Shown here: positions 25,371 to 35,381 of the stretch, piece after piece
Layout: each line of letters begins with the position of its first letter
Numbering within the stretch: position 1 is the first letter of the stretch
Assembly: GCA_026162565.1 (NCBI GenBank)
Contig: JAOEIQ010000001.1
Location: 1-64,000 of the forward strand
From: Flavobacteriaceae bacterium NBU2973
GTDB lineage: Bacteria; Bacteroidota; Bacteroidia; Flavobacteriales; Flavobacteriaceae
Reading direction: 5' to 3'
Length of the DNA: 64,000 bases
The notes under the pieces: model-generated
Seen by the model: the letters and a program-made list of their open reading frames with translations, nothing else
What the model was told of the DNA's origin: nothing
The model's database searches: none
Program-made: the position numbers and the translations under genes

Positions 25371-27848
25371 TTACGAGCCACACATTAAGCAATCGTCTCC
25401 TTGTCCTTCTTTTGCTTGTGCAATAAGGGCTTTCATTTCTTCGGCACTCATAGGCTCTACTTCTACCGATGGTTGTTGCTGTTTAGCAAACTTCTCTGCA
25501 GTTTTAGCTGCTTTTTGCTGTTGTTGTGCTACAATAGTTTGATCTACCTCAACAGTTTCTGCAACTGGTTGCTCTTTCTTTTTATTATCTAATGTAAACT
25601 TGATAGCATCTACAGCAGATTTGGTACGTAAGTAATACATTCCGGTTTTTAAGCCACTCTTCCATGCATAAAAATGCATAGATGTTAACTTCGCCATAGT
25701 TGCACCTTCTAAGAATAAGTTAAGTGATTGTGACTGATCGATAAAATACCCTCTATGACGAGACATATCGATAATATCTTTCATACTTAACTCCCAAACC
25801 GTTTTATAAAGCTCCTTAATATCTTGAGGAATAATATCGATATTTTGAACAGAACCATTAGCTCTCATGATATCTTGTTTTAAGCTATCATTCCATAAGC
25901 CTAATTCAACAAGATCCTCTAATAAATGCTTGTTTACCACAATAAACTCACCAGATAATACACGACGTGTGTAAATATTAGATGTGTAAGGTTCGAAACA
26001 CTCATTGTTTCCTAAAATTTGAGACGTTGAAGCTGTTGGCATTGGTGCAACTAATAAGGAGTTACGCACGCCATTTTTTAATACTTGCTTACGTAATTTT
26101 GCCCAATCCCAACGACCACTTAACTCTTCGTCTTTAATATTCCAAAGGTTGTGTTGGAATTCACCTTTGCTAATTGGAGAACCTTTATAAGTTTGGTAAG
26201 GTCCATCTGCTTTAGCCTCTTCCATAGATGCTGTTACAGCAGCAAAATATAAGGTTTCAAAAATCTCTTGATTTAACTTTTTAGCTTCGTCACTTGTAAA
26301 TGGTAAACGCAGTTTAATAAATGTATCTGCTAATCCTTGTACACCTAATCCTATTGGTCTGTGACGGAAATTAGAATTTTCGGCTTCTTTTACTGGATAA
26401 TAATTTCTATCAATTACCTTGTTTAAGTTTTTAGTGACACGTTTCGTAATACGGAATAACTCTTTATGGTCAAACTCTCCATTTTTAATAAACATTGGTA
26501 ACGCAATCGAAGCTAAATTACATACAGCTACTTCATCTGGAGATGTGTACTCCATAATTTCTGTACATAAGTTAGACGACTTGATAGTTCCTAAATTTTG
26601 CTGATTAGATTTGCGGTTTGCAGCATCTTTATACAACATATAAGGCGTTCCTGTTTCAATTTGAGATTCTAAAATTTTCTCCCAAAGTTCTCGAGCTTTA
26701 ATAGTTTTACGACCTTTACCTTCTGCTTCATAATTTAAGTACAGCTCCTCAAATGCTTCGCTATGTGTGTCTGATAATCCAGGACATTCATTAGGACACA
26801 TCAATGTCCATTGTCCATCTTCTTGAACACGTTTCATAAATAAATCTGGAATCCACATAGCGTAGAATAAATCACGAGCACGCATTTCTTCTTTACCATG
26901 ATTCTTTTTTAGATCTAAAAAGTCGAAAATATCGGCATGCCAAGGTTCAAGATACATAGCAAAACTTCCTTTACGCTTCCCTCCTCCTTGATCTACATAA
27001 CGAGCTGTATCGTTATACACACGAAGCATAGGCACAATACCGTTAGATGTACCATTAGTTCCTGCTATATAACTTCCTGTAGCACGAATATTATGAATAG
27101 CTAATCCTATTCCTCCTGCTGATTGCGAGATTTTTGCTGTTTGTTTTAATGTATCGTAAATGCCATCAATACTATCGTCTTTCATTGTTAATAAAAAACA
27201 AGACGACATTTGTGGTTTTGGAGTACCTGAATTAAATAATGTTGGTGTAGCATGCGTAAAATATTTTTTACTCATTAACTCATAGGTTTCAATAGCGGCT
27301 TCTAAATCATCTAAGTGAATACCTATTGATACACGCATTAGCATATGCTGTGGTCTTTCTGCTATTTGCCCGTTTAATTTTAATAGATATGACCGTTCTA
27401 ATGTTTTAAACCCAAAATAATCGTACCCAAAATCTCTATTGTAAATAATAGTAGAATCTAATTTGTCTGCATTATCATTTATTACCTTATAAACCTCATC
27501 AGACAGTAAAGGTGCTTTCTTTCCTGTTCTTGGGTTCACATACTCGTAAAGGTCCGTCATTGTTTCAGAAAATGACTTCTTGGTATTTTTATGAAGATTA
27601 GATACCGAGATTCTTGCAGCTAACTTTGCATAATCTGGATGAGCCGTTGTCATGGTTGCAGCAATTTCGGCGGCTAAATTATCAAGTTCACTTGTGGTTA
27701 CTCCATCGTATAATCCTTCAATTACACGCATGGCAACCTTAACTGGATCTACCAATTCGTTTAAGCCATAACATAATTTACGTACTCTGGCTGTGATCTT
27801 GTCGAACATCATTGGTTCTTTTCTGCCGTCTCTTTTTACTACAAACAT
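25371..27848 (-). CDS. nrdA: Class Ia ribonucleoside-diphosphate reductase, alpha subunit
   Basis: This 825-residue catalytic subunit reduces ribonucleotides to deoxyribonucleotides. An ATP-cone domain begins at the N-terminus ([20 protein letters not shown]), so dATP feedback control is expected. The active-site regions include the cysteine at [18 protein letters not shown] and [10 protein letters not shown]. The C-terminus ends in CLMCGS, with Cys820 and Cys823 forming the re-reduction pair that takes electrons from thioredoxin or glutaredoxin. A Gln/Lys-rich linker (about 770-805) precedes this tail. It lies 136 bases downstream of nrdB in the same orientation. Confidence 0.96.
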   Translation of the reverse strand: MFVVKRDGRKEPMMFDKITARVRKLCYGLNELVDPVKVAMRVIEGLYDGVTTSELDNLAAEIAATMTTAHPDYAKLAARISVSNLHKNTKKSFSETMTDLYEYVNPRTGKKAPLLSDEVYKVINDNADKLDSTIIYNRDFGYDYFGFKTLERSYLLKLNGQIAERPQHMLMRVSIGIHLDDLEAAIETYELMSKKYFTHATPTLFNSGTPKPQMSSCFLLTMKDDSIDGIYDTLKQTAKISQSAGGIGLAIHNIRATGSYIAGTNGTSNGIVPMLRVYNDTARYVDQGGGKRKGSFAMYLEPWHADIFDFLDLKKNHGKEEMRARDLFYAMWIPDLFMKRVQEDGQWTLMCPNECPGLSDTHSEAFEELYLNYEAEGKGRKTIKARELWEKILESQIETGTPYMLYKDAANRKSNQQNLGTIKSSNLCTEIMEYTSPDEVAVCNLASIALPMFIKNGEFDHKELFRITKRVTKNLNKVIDRNYYPVKEAENSNFRHRPIGLGVQGLADTFIKLRLPFTSDEAKKLNQEIFETLYFAAVTASMEEAKADGPYQTYKGSPISKGEFQHNLWNIKDEELSGRWDWAKLRKQVLKNGVRNSLLVAPMPTASTSQILGNNECFEPYTSNIYTRRVLSGEFIVVNKHLLEDLVELGLWNDSLKQDIMRANGSVQNIDIIPQDIKELYKTVWELSMKDIIDMSRHRGYFIDQSQSLNLFLEGATMAKLTSMHFYAWKSGLKTGMYYLRTKSAVDAIKFTLDNKKKEQPVAETVEVDQTIVAQQQQKAAKTAEKFAKQQQPSVEVEPMSAEEMKALIAQAKEGQGDDCLMCGS

Positions 27849-27984
27849 AGGGTTTCAGGTTTTTTAGTTAGCAAAGTTGAATAGCACTCAACTTTTTGAA
27901 TTAATTAGTTAGTTCTTTGCCATAGAGCATACGCTCTACAGTATATTTAAAAAAATTGTGGTCTTAAATTAGGTTAAGTCCGTA

Positions 27985-28965
27985 TTAAAAATCAGCGTCA
28001 AAACTGAATTTATCTTCTTCCTCTTCTTTATTAAGCACTCCTGCTTTTTGATATTCTGATACACGCTTTTCAAAGAAATTAGTTTTTCCTTGTAGCGAAA
28101 TCATATCCATAAAGTCAAATGGATTGGCTGTGTTGTAAACTTTCTCACAATCCAGCTCTGTTAAAAGTCTGTCTGTAACAAACTCTAAGTATTGAGACAT
28201 TAATTTAGCATTCATACCAATTAAGCTAACTGGTAATGATTCTGTAATAAATTCACGCTCTATATCTAACGCATCAACAATAATTTCTTTAATGCGCTCT
28301 TTCGGCACTTTATTTATTAAGTGCTTGTTATGTAAGTGTACTGCAAAGTCACAGTGCACACCTTCGTCTCTAGAAATTAATTCGTTAGAGAATGTTAATC
28401 CAGGCATTAACCCTCTTTTCTTTAACCAGAAAATTGAGCAAAATGCTCCAGAGAAGAAAATGCCTTCAACAGCAGCAAATGCAATTAAACGCTCCGCAAA
28501 ACTTGGAGATTCAATCCACTTTAAAGCCCAATCTGCTTTCTTTTTAATTGCTGGGAAATTTTCTAATGCGTTAAAAAGTTTATCCTTTTCTTTTTCGTCT
28601 TTTACGTATGTATCTATAAGAAGCGAGTACGTTTCACTGTGAATATTCTCCATCATGATTTGAAAACCATAGAAGAATTTTGCTTCAGAGTATTGTACTT
28701 CATTTACAAAGTTCTCAGCTAGGTTTTCATTTACAATACCATCACTTGCAGCAAAAAACGCTAAAATGTGCTTGATAAAATATTTTTCATCAGCTGTTAG
28801 TTTGGTATTCCAGTCTGTTAAATCTTGATGTAAATCAATTTCTTCTGCAGTCCAAAAACTAGCTTCAGATTTTTTATACCATTCCCAAATATCATGATGT
28901 TGGATTGGAAAAATTACAAATCTATCTTTATTTTCTGCTAAAATTGGCTCTACTGCTTGCGACAT
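27985..28965 (-). CDS. nrdB: Class Ia ribonucleoside-diphosphate reductase, beta subunit
   Basis: This 326-residue ferritin-like protein holds the di-iron centre and tyrosyl radical. Metal ligands are visible in [15 protein letters not shown] and in [15 protein letters not shown]. The radical tyrosine region precedes VHSETY-type helices as in the family. The C-terminal tail [11 protein letters not shown] is the peptide that docks on NrdA. It is the first gene of the nrdB-nrdA unit, and its upstream region is the 675-base divergent gap before the LytTR regulator. Confidence 0.95.
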   Translation of the reverse strand: MSQAVEPILAENKDRFVIFPIQHHDIWEWYKKSEASFWTAEEIDLHQDLTDWNTKLTADEKYFIKHILAFFAASDGIVNENLAENFVNEVQYSEAKFFYGFQIMMENIHSETYSLLIDTYVKDEKEKDKLFNALENFPAIKKKADWALKWIESPSFAERLIAFAAVEGIFFSGAFCSIFWLKKRGLMPGLTFSNELISRDEGVHCDFAVHLHNKHLINKVPKERIKEIIVDALDIEREFITESLPVSLIGMNAKLMSQYLEFVTDRLLTELDCEKVYNTANPFDFMDMISLQGKTNFFEKRVSEYQKAGVLNKEEEEDKFSFDADF

Positions 28966-29160
28966 TGTACGTTGTTTTTTAAAAATTATTAGGACTTTTT
29001 TTGCTTCTTCTCGGGACTAACAAAGATTAGAAAATGATTGCTTTATTTTAAAACTTTTTACGAAAGCTTTTCAACAAGTTTTTAACAAAGTATTAAGAGA
29101 CAGTAATATCTTACAAAAAAAATAAAAATATTATAAATTGTTGATAATCAGAATTTTACA

Positions 29161-29263
29161 ATCTAATTTGCATTGCTATTATTCACCATAAAACTTCTGC
29201 AAACCCTTTTAAACACTAGGGTTTTTAGCACAAAAAAGAGCGTGGATTTCACGCTCTTTTTTT
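29161..29263 (+). ncRNA. Candidate small RNA in the divergent nrdB/LytTR intergenic region
   Basis: The segment has a hairpin AAACCCT/AGGGTTT (29201-29224) and ends in a strong terminator hairpin (29232-29263). Both flanking genes point away from it, so this terminator serves neither. A short transcript of about 90 bases is one explanation. The start is not fixed; a weak AATTTG box lies at 29165. Confidence 0.35.
29232..29263. terminator. Terminator hairpin inside a divergent intergenic region
   Basis: AAAAAAGAGCGTG (29232-29244) pairs with CACGCTCTTTTTT (29250-29262). It is symmetric enough to work on either strand. Confidence 0.75.
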
Positions 29264-29319
29264 CCCAATAATTAACTAAACTAACTAAAACTGTTATAAA
29301 ATATCGTTTAGTTTTTTTG

Positions 29320-29347
29320 AAAAGGCTGAAAATTTATTCAGCCTTTT
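29320..29347. terminator. Second hairpin in the divergent intergenic region
   Basis: AAAAGGCTGA (29320-29329) pairs with TCAGCCTTTT (29338-29347). The T-run is short. It may be the end of another small transcript or a leader structure. The remainder of 28966-29640 holds no gene that I can support. Confidence 0.5.
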
Positions 29348-29481
29348 GTGTTGATAATAGCATTTCATTTTTTAAAGTGAATCCCCACGAACACTTTATA
29401 ATCTTTGCAATTACTCAAAGAAAACCATTAACAGATTTTATATATCAAATGTCTTAAAAAAACCAATAGCAAAAATTAGTT

Positions 29482-29515
29482 ATGTATAACTGGTAAGAAT
29501 TAATGTATAAATGGT
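29482..29515. promoter_or_regulatory. LytTR-type direct repeat upstream of the response regulator
   Basis: ATGTATAACTGGT (29482-29494) and ATGTATAAATGGT (29503-29515) differ at one base and are spaced 21 bases start to start, the spacing known for LytTR-domain binding sites. ATAACTGGT recurs at 29558-29566. Confidence 0.55.
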
Positions 29516-29640
29516 ATTTCGAAAAAACAACGTTTAGAATGATCTATAACACCCAACATAACTGGTTAATTATACATTAATTTTAACCAATTACACATGG
29601 TCTAGTTTATTAAAAAAAATAACTCCTATCTTTATACTCT

Positions 29641-30375
29641 ATGTTTAGAGCAGTTATAGTAGACGACGAACCAAAAGCCATACAAGGGTTATCCTGGGAG
29701 CTTACCAATTTTAGTGATGAAATTGAAATAACTAATACTTTTACCAACCCTGAAGATGCATTAGTGTTTTTAGAAAATCACTCTCCAGATTGTTTGTTTT
29801 TAGACATACAAATGCCAACTATGGATGGTTTTCAGTTTTTAAGCAAATTAAAAAATCGTGATTTTGCAGTAGTCATTACTACTGCTTATGATGAGTATGC
29901 TATAAAAGCTCTAAAGCATGAAGCATTGGATTATTTATTAAAACCTGTTGATTCTGATGATTTAAAAGACACTATTAAAAAAATTAAAAAATTTAATTCT
30001 CGTGTTGTTAACTCAGAAAAGTTAGAGCAGCTTTTATTAAACTTTAATAAGACTATTCAGAGAAAAAAGATCACTATTAACACTGATGGTAAGCTTATTT
30101 TTGTAGAGTCTGACTCCATAGTATATGTAGAGTCTGAAGGAAACTACAGCACGCTGTTTTTAGATGATAATTCTAAAATGGTGTTAACTAAAAAACTAAA
30201 AGAGGTTAATCAATTACTCCCAAACTCTATGTTTTTTAGGATTCATAATTCATATATTGTGAATTTAAATAAAATTAAAGAATTTTATAAATCTGAAGGC
30301 TATGTAATAATGTCTTCTAACCATAAAATACCTGTTGCCAGACAGCGTAAATCTGGTTTTTTAGAAAAACTCTAA
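29641..30375 (+). CDS. LytTR-family two-component response regulator
   Basis: This 244-residue regulator has a CheY-like receiver (about 1-120) with the acidic pair at DDEP and the phospho-acceptor Asp55 in FLDIQMPTMDG; the conserved Lys is in YLLKPVD. A LytTR DNA-binding domain follows (about 140-244; IVYVESEGNYSTLFL, RIHNSYIVNLNKI). It is followed after 18 bases by a histidine kinase gene and then by a second one. The 21-base direct repeats upstream suggest that it regulates its own operon. Confidence 0.93.
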   Translation: MFRAVIVDDEPKAIQGLSWELTNFSDEIEITNTFTNPEDALVFLENHSPDCLFLDIQMPTMDGFQFLSKLKNRDFAVVITTAYDEYAIKALKHEALDYLLKPVDSDDLKDTIKKIKKFNSRVVNSEKLEQLLLNFNKTIQRKKITINTDGKLIFVESDSIVYVESEGNYSTLFLDDNSKMVLTKKLKEVNQLLPNSMFFRIHNSYIVNLNKIKEFYKSEGYVIMSSNHKIPVARQRKSGFLEKL

Positions 30376-30393
30376 AAACTAATAATTAATAGC

Positions 30394-32343
30394 TTGAAAA
30401 ATATTTTCCCTAAAATACTATTGTTCATGCTGTGCTTTGTGTTTGTTAGTCAAGCTCAAGAAGATACAGATGCTTTTCTTGAAACGCTTAATAGAGCTAT
30501 TAAAGAAAAAAAAACAGACTATTCATATTTAGATACAAACTTCAAAGCTTTTAAAAACGATACTACTAAAATGAAGCTTTTTGCTTTAAAAAGTAAAAAT
30601 GTAGATTATTTAGAAGGAGAAAGTTATGCCTTAAATATGCTTGGAGCATTTTACCGAAATAAGTCCATGTACGATCAAGCCATTGATAAACATGAAATTG
30701 CTGAAGAATTAGCTAATGCTGCAAACAATATAGATTTAAAAGTTGTAAGTCTTAATATGCTTGGTGTAGTCTACAGACGTATGGATTTGGTTAGATCTGC
30801 ACTTGACTACCACTCTGAAGCCCTAAAATTAGCGAATGCAGAAATAAACCCTTCAAAAGATTTAAGACGCAGTATTGCTGTTTCTCAAAATAGTATTGGT
30901 AATATTTATTTAGCTCTAAAACAGTATGATTTAGCTTTGGTGCATTTTAATAAATCCCTTGTTATAGAAAGGGAGCTAGATAATAAACTTGGACTCGCGA
31001 TTAATTACCATAATATTGGATATGCCAAAGAAGGCAAAGGTTTACTAGAAGAAGCTTCGTTTGACTATAAAACATCATTAGATTATAATCTAGAAATACA
31101 ATCTAAAATTGGTGAGGTAATCTGCTATAACAGTATTGGACAGATATATATTAAACAAGGGAAGTTAAGCATAGCAGAAATTATGATTAAGCAGGCTCTT
31201 GAAAAAGCTTTAAAAACTGACGACCAATATTATATAGCGCCTTCTTATATTAATCTAGGTTGGGTTCAATATGAATTAGATGAATTTGAAGATGCTGAAA
31301 AAAATATAAAAATAGGATTAGCAGTTGCGAAAAAAAGTAATTTAAAATCCGCCTTAATTGAAGCTTACAAACATTTATCGATTTTAAATGAACGAAAAGG
31401 GAATTTTGATATTGCTATGACGCATTATAAAGAGTATAAAACTCTAGAGGAAAGTATTACTAACGACAGAAATTTACACTATGTTAACGACCTTATAATA
31501 AAATATGAAACTGAAGATAAAACCAATAAAATAAAAGCCTTATCTAACGAAAATGAGCTGGTAAAACTAAAACTCGAACAAAACAACAGAACTCTTTTAG
31601 CGGTTTTTGTGGGTCTTATTTTAACTGGCATTATCTTGTTTGTTGTTTATAGAAACAGGCGTGTAAAGCAAGAGAAGCGTATTTTACTTTTAGAACAAGA
31701 TATGTTAAGAAGCCAGATGAATCCACATTTTATATTTAATTCTTTAAATTCAATTAAACTCTACATTATTAATAACGAAAAGGAAAATGCCGTTTACTAT
31801 CTCAATAAATTTTCAAAACTTATCAGAAAAATTCTAGTCGCCAATACCGAAAAAGAAATGAGTTTATCTGATGAGTTAGAAACCATGCAACTATACATGA
31901 ATATAGAAAATATTCGTTTCTCAAATGAAATAGACTATCGAGTTACTATTGAGAAAAATCTTGATGTCGATACTATAAAAGTGCCCTCTCTTATACTGCA
32001 GCCATTTCTAGAAAATAGTTTATGGCATGGATTATCATCTAAAAAAGATAATAAGCAGATTCAAGTTGATGTGAAAAAAAAGTCATCAGAATACATCACC
32101 ATATCTATTACAGATAATGGTGTGGGCAGAGCTGCCTCAAGTCGTATAAAAAATCAGAAAACGTTAAAAAGAAAATCTGTTGGTATCGCCTTAACAAAAG
32201 AGCGACTTACAAATTTTTCAAAACGATTTTCTTCAGATTATCATATGGAGATTTATGATTTATTAGATAAGTATAATGTTCCAATAGGTACAAGAGTAAT
32301 TATAGATATTCCTATTAATGAAATTCGTTTAAAAACAGCCTAA
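30394..32343 (+). CDS. Sensor histidine kinase with N-terminal TPR domain (LytS/His_kinase type)
   Basis: This is a 649-residue protein read from a TTG start at 30394; no ATG fits the signal peptide (KNIFPKILLFMLCFVFVSQAQ). Residues about 60-345 form a series of TPR helices (SYALNMLGAFYRNKSMYDQA, IAPSYINLGWVQYELDEFEDA), expected in the periplasm. A coiled stretch and one membrane segment (about 395-417) lead to the kinase half. RSQMNPHFIFNSLN gives the phosphorylated His445, and ILQPFLENSLWHG and DNGVGRA are the ATP-binding N and G boxes. The gene follows the response regulator by 18 bases. Its kinase half is nearly copied in the next gene. Confidence 0.9.
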   Translation: MKNIFPKILLFMLCFVFVSQAQEDTDAFLETLNRAIKEKKTDYSYLDTNFKAFKNDTTKMKLFALKSKNVDYLEGESYALNMLGAFYRNKSMYDQAIDKHEIAEELANAANNIDLKVVSLNMLGVVYRRMDLVRSALDYHSEALKLANAEINPSKDLRRSIAVSQNSIGNIYLALKQYDLALVHFNKSLVIERELDNKLGLAINYHNIGYAKEGKGLLEEASFDYKTSLDYNLEIQSKIGEVICYNSIGQIYIKQGKLSIAEIMIKQALEKALKTDDQYYIAPSYINLGWVQYELDEFEDAEKNIKIGLAVAKKSNLKSALIEAYKHLSILNERKGNFDIAMTHYKEYKTLEESITNDRNLHYVNDLIIKYETEDKTNKIKALSNENELVKLKLEQNNRTLLAVFVGLILTGIILFVVYRNRRVKQEKRILLLEQDMLRSQMNPHFIFNSLNSIKLYIINNEKENAVYYLNKFSKLIRKILVANTEKEMSLSDELETMQLYMNIENIRFSNEIDYRVTIEKNLDVDTIKVPSLILQPFLENSLWHGLSSKKDNKQIQVDVKKKSSEYITISITDNGVGRAASSRIKNQKTLKRKSVGIALTKERLTNFSKRFSSDYHMEIYDLLDKYNVPIGTRVIIDIPINEIRLKTA

Positions 32344-32367
32344 TATAATTGTGTTTGTCTTAATCAT

Positions 32368-32379
32368 TGTATAAATGGT
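32368..32379. promoter_or_regulatory. Copy of the LytTR-type box upstream of the second kinase
   Basis: TGTATAAATGGT is identical to 12 bases of the repeat at 29504-29515. It lies between the two kinase genes, 48 bases before the second start. Confidence 0.45.
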
Positions 32380-32426
32380 TTAAGTTAGTCATAATAATAT
32401 TTTCAAAAGTTTTTACTTAAAATATA

Positions 32427-33935
32427 TTGAACACTACATCAAGCTATATAACCATATCTCAATCTTTAACTGATTTTGCACAAAATTCTACAAGTAACGG
32501 TATTTTAACATTTATTCTCGGTTCTCTATTTGTTTTATCTATTTATCATTTTCTTCTATACTTTCAGCATAAGGATCGTGCCTATTTATATTACAGTATT
32601 TATACGTTTTTAATATTTATGGCTTACATAACCAAAGTAGAAACTGGTTTTTTAAAAGATATGGTTTCATTAACTGGCATTACTGATAAGTATGGAGATT
32701 TTTATAGGTGGACGTACAATTGTATATATTTTGTTTTTGCAGTAAAGTTTTTAGACATCTGGAATGTAAATAAACAATGGTTTAAATACATTCTCTATCC
32801 TATTGGTGTTCTATTTTTACTTGGTGTTTTAGCACAATTATTTAAATCTGTTTTTGATTATGAAAGCTTTTATAATCTGTTTAATAAGTTATATCTACCA
32901 ATAATTACCATACAAACCATTTTTTCATTTTGGTTTATTTTTCAACTTAAAGGCCGTTTAAAATATTATATAATTATTGGAGCCATCATATTATTTATAA
33001 GTTCTGTTATTGGCGAATATACTATTCGCACGTTACCTTTGATAGATATCTCTAGAGAGGTCGGTGATTTCTTTTTTTATGCCGGTTTTTTTATTGAAAA
33101 TATTTGTTTCTCTCTTGGTTTGGGTCATAAACAAAAGCTCATTGTTAATGAACGAGATGATGTCAATAAAAGATTGTTTTATAAACTAAACGAAAATGAG
33201 AAATTAAAAGAAGCGGTTAGTGTGCAATATCAAGAAAAAATTGATGCCTTAAACGATCAAATTAAATTTAAACAAGAAATTTCAGACTTACGATTAAAGG
33301 CATTAAGGAGTCAAATGAATCCACATTTTATTTTTAACTCTCTTAATTCCATAAAGCTTTATATTATAAATAATGAAAAGGAAAATGCTGTTTATTACCT
33401 GAACAAGTTTGCAAAACTTATTCGAAAAATTTTAGAAGCTTCAATGGTAAAAGAAATCTCACTAAAGGAAGAGTTAGAGACTTCAGAGCTATACATGAAT
33501 ATAGAAAATATTCGTTTTTCGAATGAAATAGACTATTCTCTAGATATTGACCCTGTAGTAAACATCAATAACATAAAGGTACCTTCATTAATTTTACAAC
33601 CCTTTCTAGAAAATGCTCTCTGGCATGGTTTATCATCTAAAGAGGGCGAGAAAAAAATAACTATTGTTATTAGACCAATAAATAAAAACTCTGTTAGAAT
33701 CTGTATTGAAGATAATGGTATTGGCAGAAGAGCATCAGCCAAAATAAACAACCAAAAATTTACAAAAGGTAAATCTTTAGGTATTACCATTACAAAAGAT
33801 AGATTAGCAGATTTTTCTAAAGCCTATACTTCCGATTTTAAAATTGCTATAAAAGACATAAGAGATACAGAGAAAAAGGTAGCAGGAACGCAAGTTATAA
33901 TAGATGTGCCTACAGAGAAAATAGTTAGCGATTAA
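32427..33935 (+). CDS. Sensor histidine kinase with multi-pass membrane domain
   Basis: This is a 502-residue protein. The only start near the N-terminal membrane region is TTG at 32427; an in-frame stop lies at 32418 and the next Met is inside the membrane domain. Residues about 25-235 contain about seven hydrophobic segments resembling a 7TM sensor of the DISM kind. A coiled coil (about 245-290) leads to the His_kinase domain, where RSQMNPHFIFNSLN gives His300. Some 43 residues around the His are almost identical to the preceding kinase, and the rest of the domain is clearly homologous. Two kinases probably feed one LytTR regulator. The end overlaps the convergent DUF3109 gene by 11 bases. 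Confidence 0.9.
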   Translation: MNTTSSYITISQSLTDFAQNSTSNGILTFILGSLFVLSIYHFLLYFQHKDRAYLYYSIYTFLIFMAYITKVETGFLKDMVSLTGITDKYGDFYRWTYNCIYFVFAVKFLDIWNVNKQWFKYILYPIGVLFLLGVLAQLFKSVFDYESFYNLFNKLYLPIITIQTIFSFWFIFQLKGRLKYYIIIGAIILFISSVIGEYTIRTLPLIDISREVGDFFFYAGFFIENICFSLGLGHKQKLIVNERDDVNKRLFYKLNENEKLKEAVSVQYQEKIDALNDQIKFKQEISDLRLKALRSQMNPHFIFNSLNSIKLYIINNEKENAVYYLNKFAKLIRKILEASMVKEISLKEELETSELYMNIENIRFSNEIDYSLDIDPVVNINNIKVPSLILQPFLENALWHGLSSKEGEKKITIVIRPINKNSVRICIEDNGIGRRASAKINNQKFTKGKSLGITITKDRLADFSKAYTSDFKIAIKDIRDTEKKVAGTQVIIDVPTEKIVSD

Positions 33936-34494
33936 GTTTTTGAGCCATAACCTCAAGATCAGCATACCACTCTACTCCAAATTTTCTAATAAGTGCGTCT
34001 TTAACAAACTTATATATAGGTACTTGTAATTCTTTTCCTAAAGCACAAGCATCATCACAGATATACCATTTATGGTAATTTACTGCAGAAAACGAGCTAT
34101 ACTCTTTAACTCTTACAGGGTATAAATGACAAGAAATAGGCTTTTTCCAATCTACTTTTCCTTGATTGTAAGCTTCTTCAATGGCACAAAGCGCAGTTCC
34201 TTTATCATCAAACATAACATAGGCACAATCAGCACCATCAATTAATGGTGTTTCCAGCTCACCATTTTTAGCTGTAATATATGTGCCTTGCTCCTCAATG
34301 GCTTTAATACCCTCTTCTCTTAAAAAAGGTTTTACTTTAGGGTAAATTTCATCAAGAATTTTGGCTTCATTTTTTTCTAAAGGTGCGCCGGCATCACCAT
34401 CAATGCAACAAGCCCCTTTGCATGCAGATAAATTGCAAACAAAATCTTTGCTGATTATATCTTCTGAAACAATTGTTTTACCAAGCTGAAACAT
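33925..34494 (-). CDS. DUF3109 family Cys-rich protein
   Basis: This 189-residue cytoplasmic protein has a cysteine cluster CNLSACKGACC (Cys20, 25, 29, 30) near the N-terminus and further cysteines in ADCAYVMF, LCAIEEAY, SCHLYPVR and ICDDACALG. This fits the DUF3109/YkgJ-like zinc- or iron-cluster families. Its function is not known. It is convergent with the second histidine kinase, with an 11-base overlap. Confidence 0.82.
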   Translation of the reverse strand: MFQLGKTIVSEDIISKDFVCNLSACKGACCIDGDAGAPLEKNEAKILDEIYPKVKPFLREEGIKAIEEQGTYITAKNGELETPLIDGADCAYVMFDDKGTALCAIEEAYNQGKVDWKKPISCHLYPVRVKEYSSFSAVNYHKWYICDDACALGKELQVPIYKFVKDALIRKFGVEWYADLEVMAQKLNR

Positions 34495-34530
34495 GCCACA
34501 AAAATAGCTAAACTTTACTAGTATTTAATA

Positions 34531-34560
34531 TTGAAAATCATTTTATAATACCGAACTTTG
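34531..34560 (+). promoter_or_regulatory. Candidate promoter for the MarC gene
   Basis: TTG at 34531-34533 is separated by 19 bases from GAACTTTG (34553-34560), a near match to TAnnTTTG. This supports the start at 34585 rather than the TTG codon at 34558. Confidence 0.45.
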
Positions 34561-34584
34561 CAGCAAATTTTTAAGGTAATTATC

Positions 34585-35166
34585 ATGCAATTAGAACTTA
34601 AAGAAATATTTACAGCTTTTATGGTATTGTTTGCTGTAATAGATATCGTTGGAAACATCCCAATTATAATTGATTTACGTAAAAAAGTAGGACATATCCA
34701 AAGCGAAAAAGCATCGATTATAGCTGGTGTTATCATGATCGTATTCTTGTTTTTAGGGAAGAGTCTACTATCCCTTATTGGTATAGATGTAAACTCTTTT
34801 GCTGTAGCTGGTTCCTTTATACTGTTTTTTATTGCATTAGAAATGATTTTAGGAGTTACACTTTACAAAGACGATGGAGATAGTGGTATAACAGCATCTG
34901 TATTTCCTTTAGCTTTCCCCTTAATTGCTGGACCAGGAAGTTTAACAACTCTATTATCGTTGAGAGCTGAATTTGAAATAGAAAATATTATAATAGCAGT
35001 AATTTTAAACGTTATTTTAATATATGTAGTATTAAAAACCTCTTCTAAAATTGAACGTATTATTGGCCCTGATGGTATTAAAATTATACGTAAAGTTTTT
35101 GGGGTTGTCTTATTAGCAATTGCTGTTAAATTATTTGCAGCAAACATTAAAGCTTTATTAATGTAA
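34585..35166 (+). CDS. MarC family integral membrane protein
   Basis: This 193-residue protein has six predicted membrane segments. The start ATG at 34585 gives MQLELKEIFTAFMVLFAVID, followed by the family's VGNIP motif; FPLAFPLIAGPGSLTTLL is the second signature. MarC proteins were once linked to multiple antibiotic resistance, but their substrate is unknown. The next two genes follow on the same strand at short distance (11 bases and a 1-base overlap), so the three probably form an operon. Confidence 0.88.
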   Translation: MQLELKEIFTAFMVLFAVIDIVGNIPIIIDLRKKVGHIQSEKASIIAGVIMIVFLFLGKSLLSLIGIDVNSFAVAGSFILFFIALEMILGVTLYKDDGDSGITASVFPLAFPLIAGPGSLTTLLSLRAEFEIENIIIAVILNVILIYVVLKTSSKIERIIGPDGIKIIRKVFGVVLLAIAVKLFAANIKALLM

Positions 35167-35177
35167 TTAAGACACCT

Positions 35178-35381
35178 ATGAAACTATTTAGAATCATACT
35201 TACTTTAATCGCTATAGCTTTAATAATCTATAATGCTACAAAGCTAAATTTTAATGCGCTTTTAGATGGTGAAAGTATGTATGCTGTTATTACGATACTT
35301 GCCGCTATTTGCGCAGTTATGATACTTCAAATTTTACGCATTTCTAAACGTATTGAAAAATTGCATAAAACTAGAAAGTAA
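35178..35381 (+). CDS. Small two-helix membrane protein
   Basis: This 67-residue protein has two hydrophobic segments (about 5-20 and 35-52) and a basic C-terminal tail (RISKRIEKLHKTRK). No family was recognised. It lies 11 bases after marC and its stop codon shares a base with the start of the FAD enzyme, so it is translated as part of that operon. Confidence 0.7.
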   Translation: MKLFRIILTLIAIALIIYNATKLNFNALLDGESMYAVITILAAICAVMILQILRISKRIEKLHKTRK

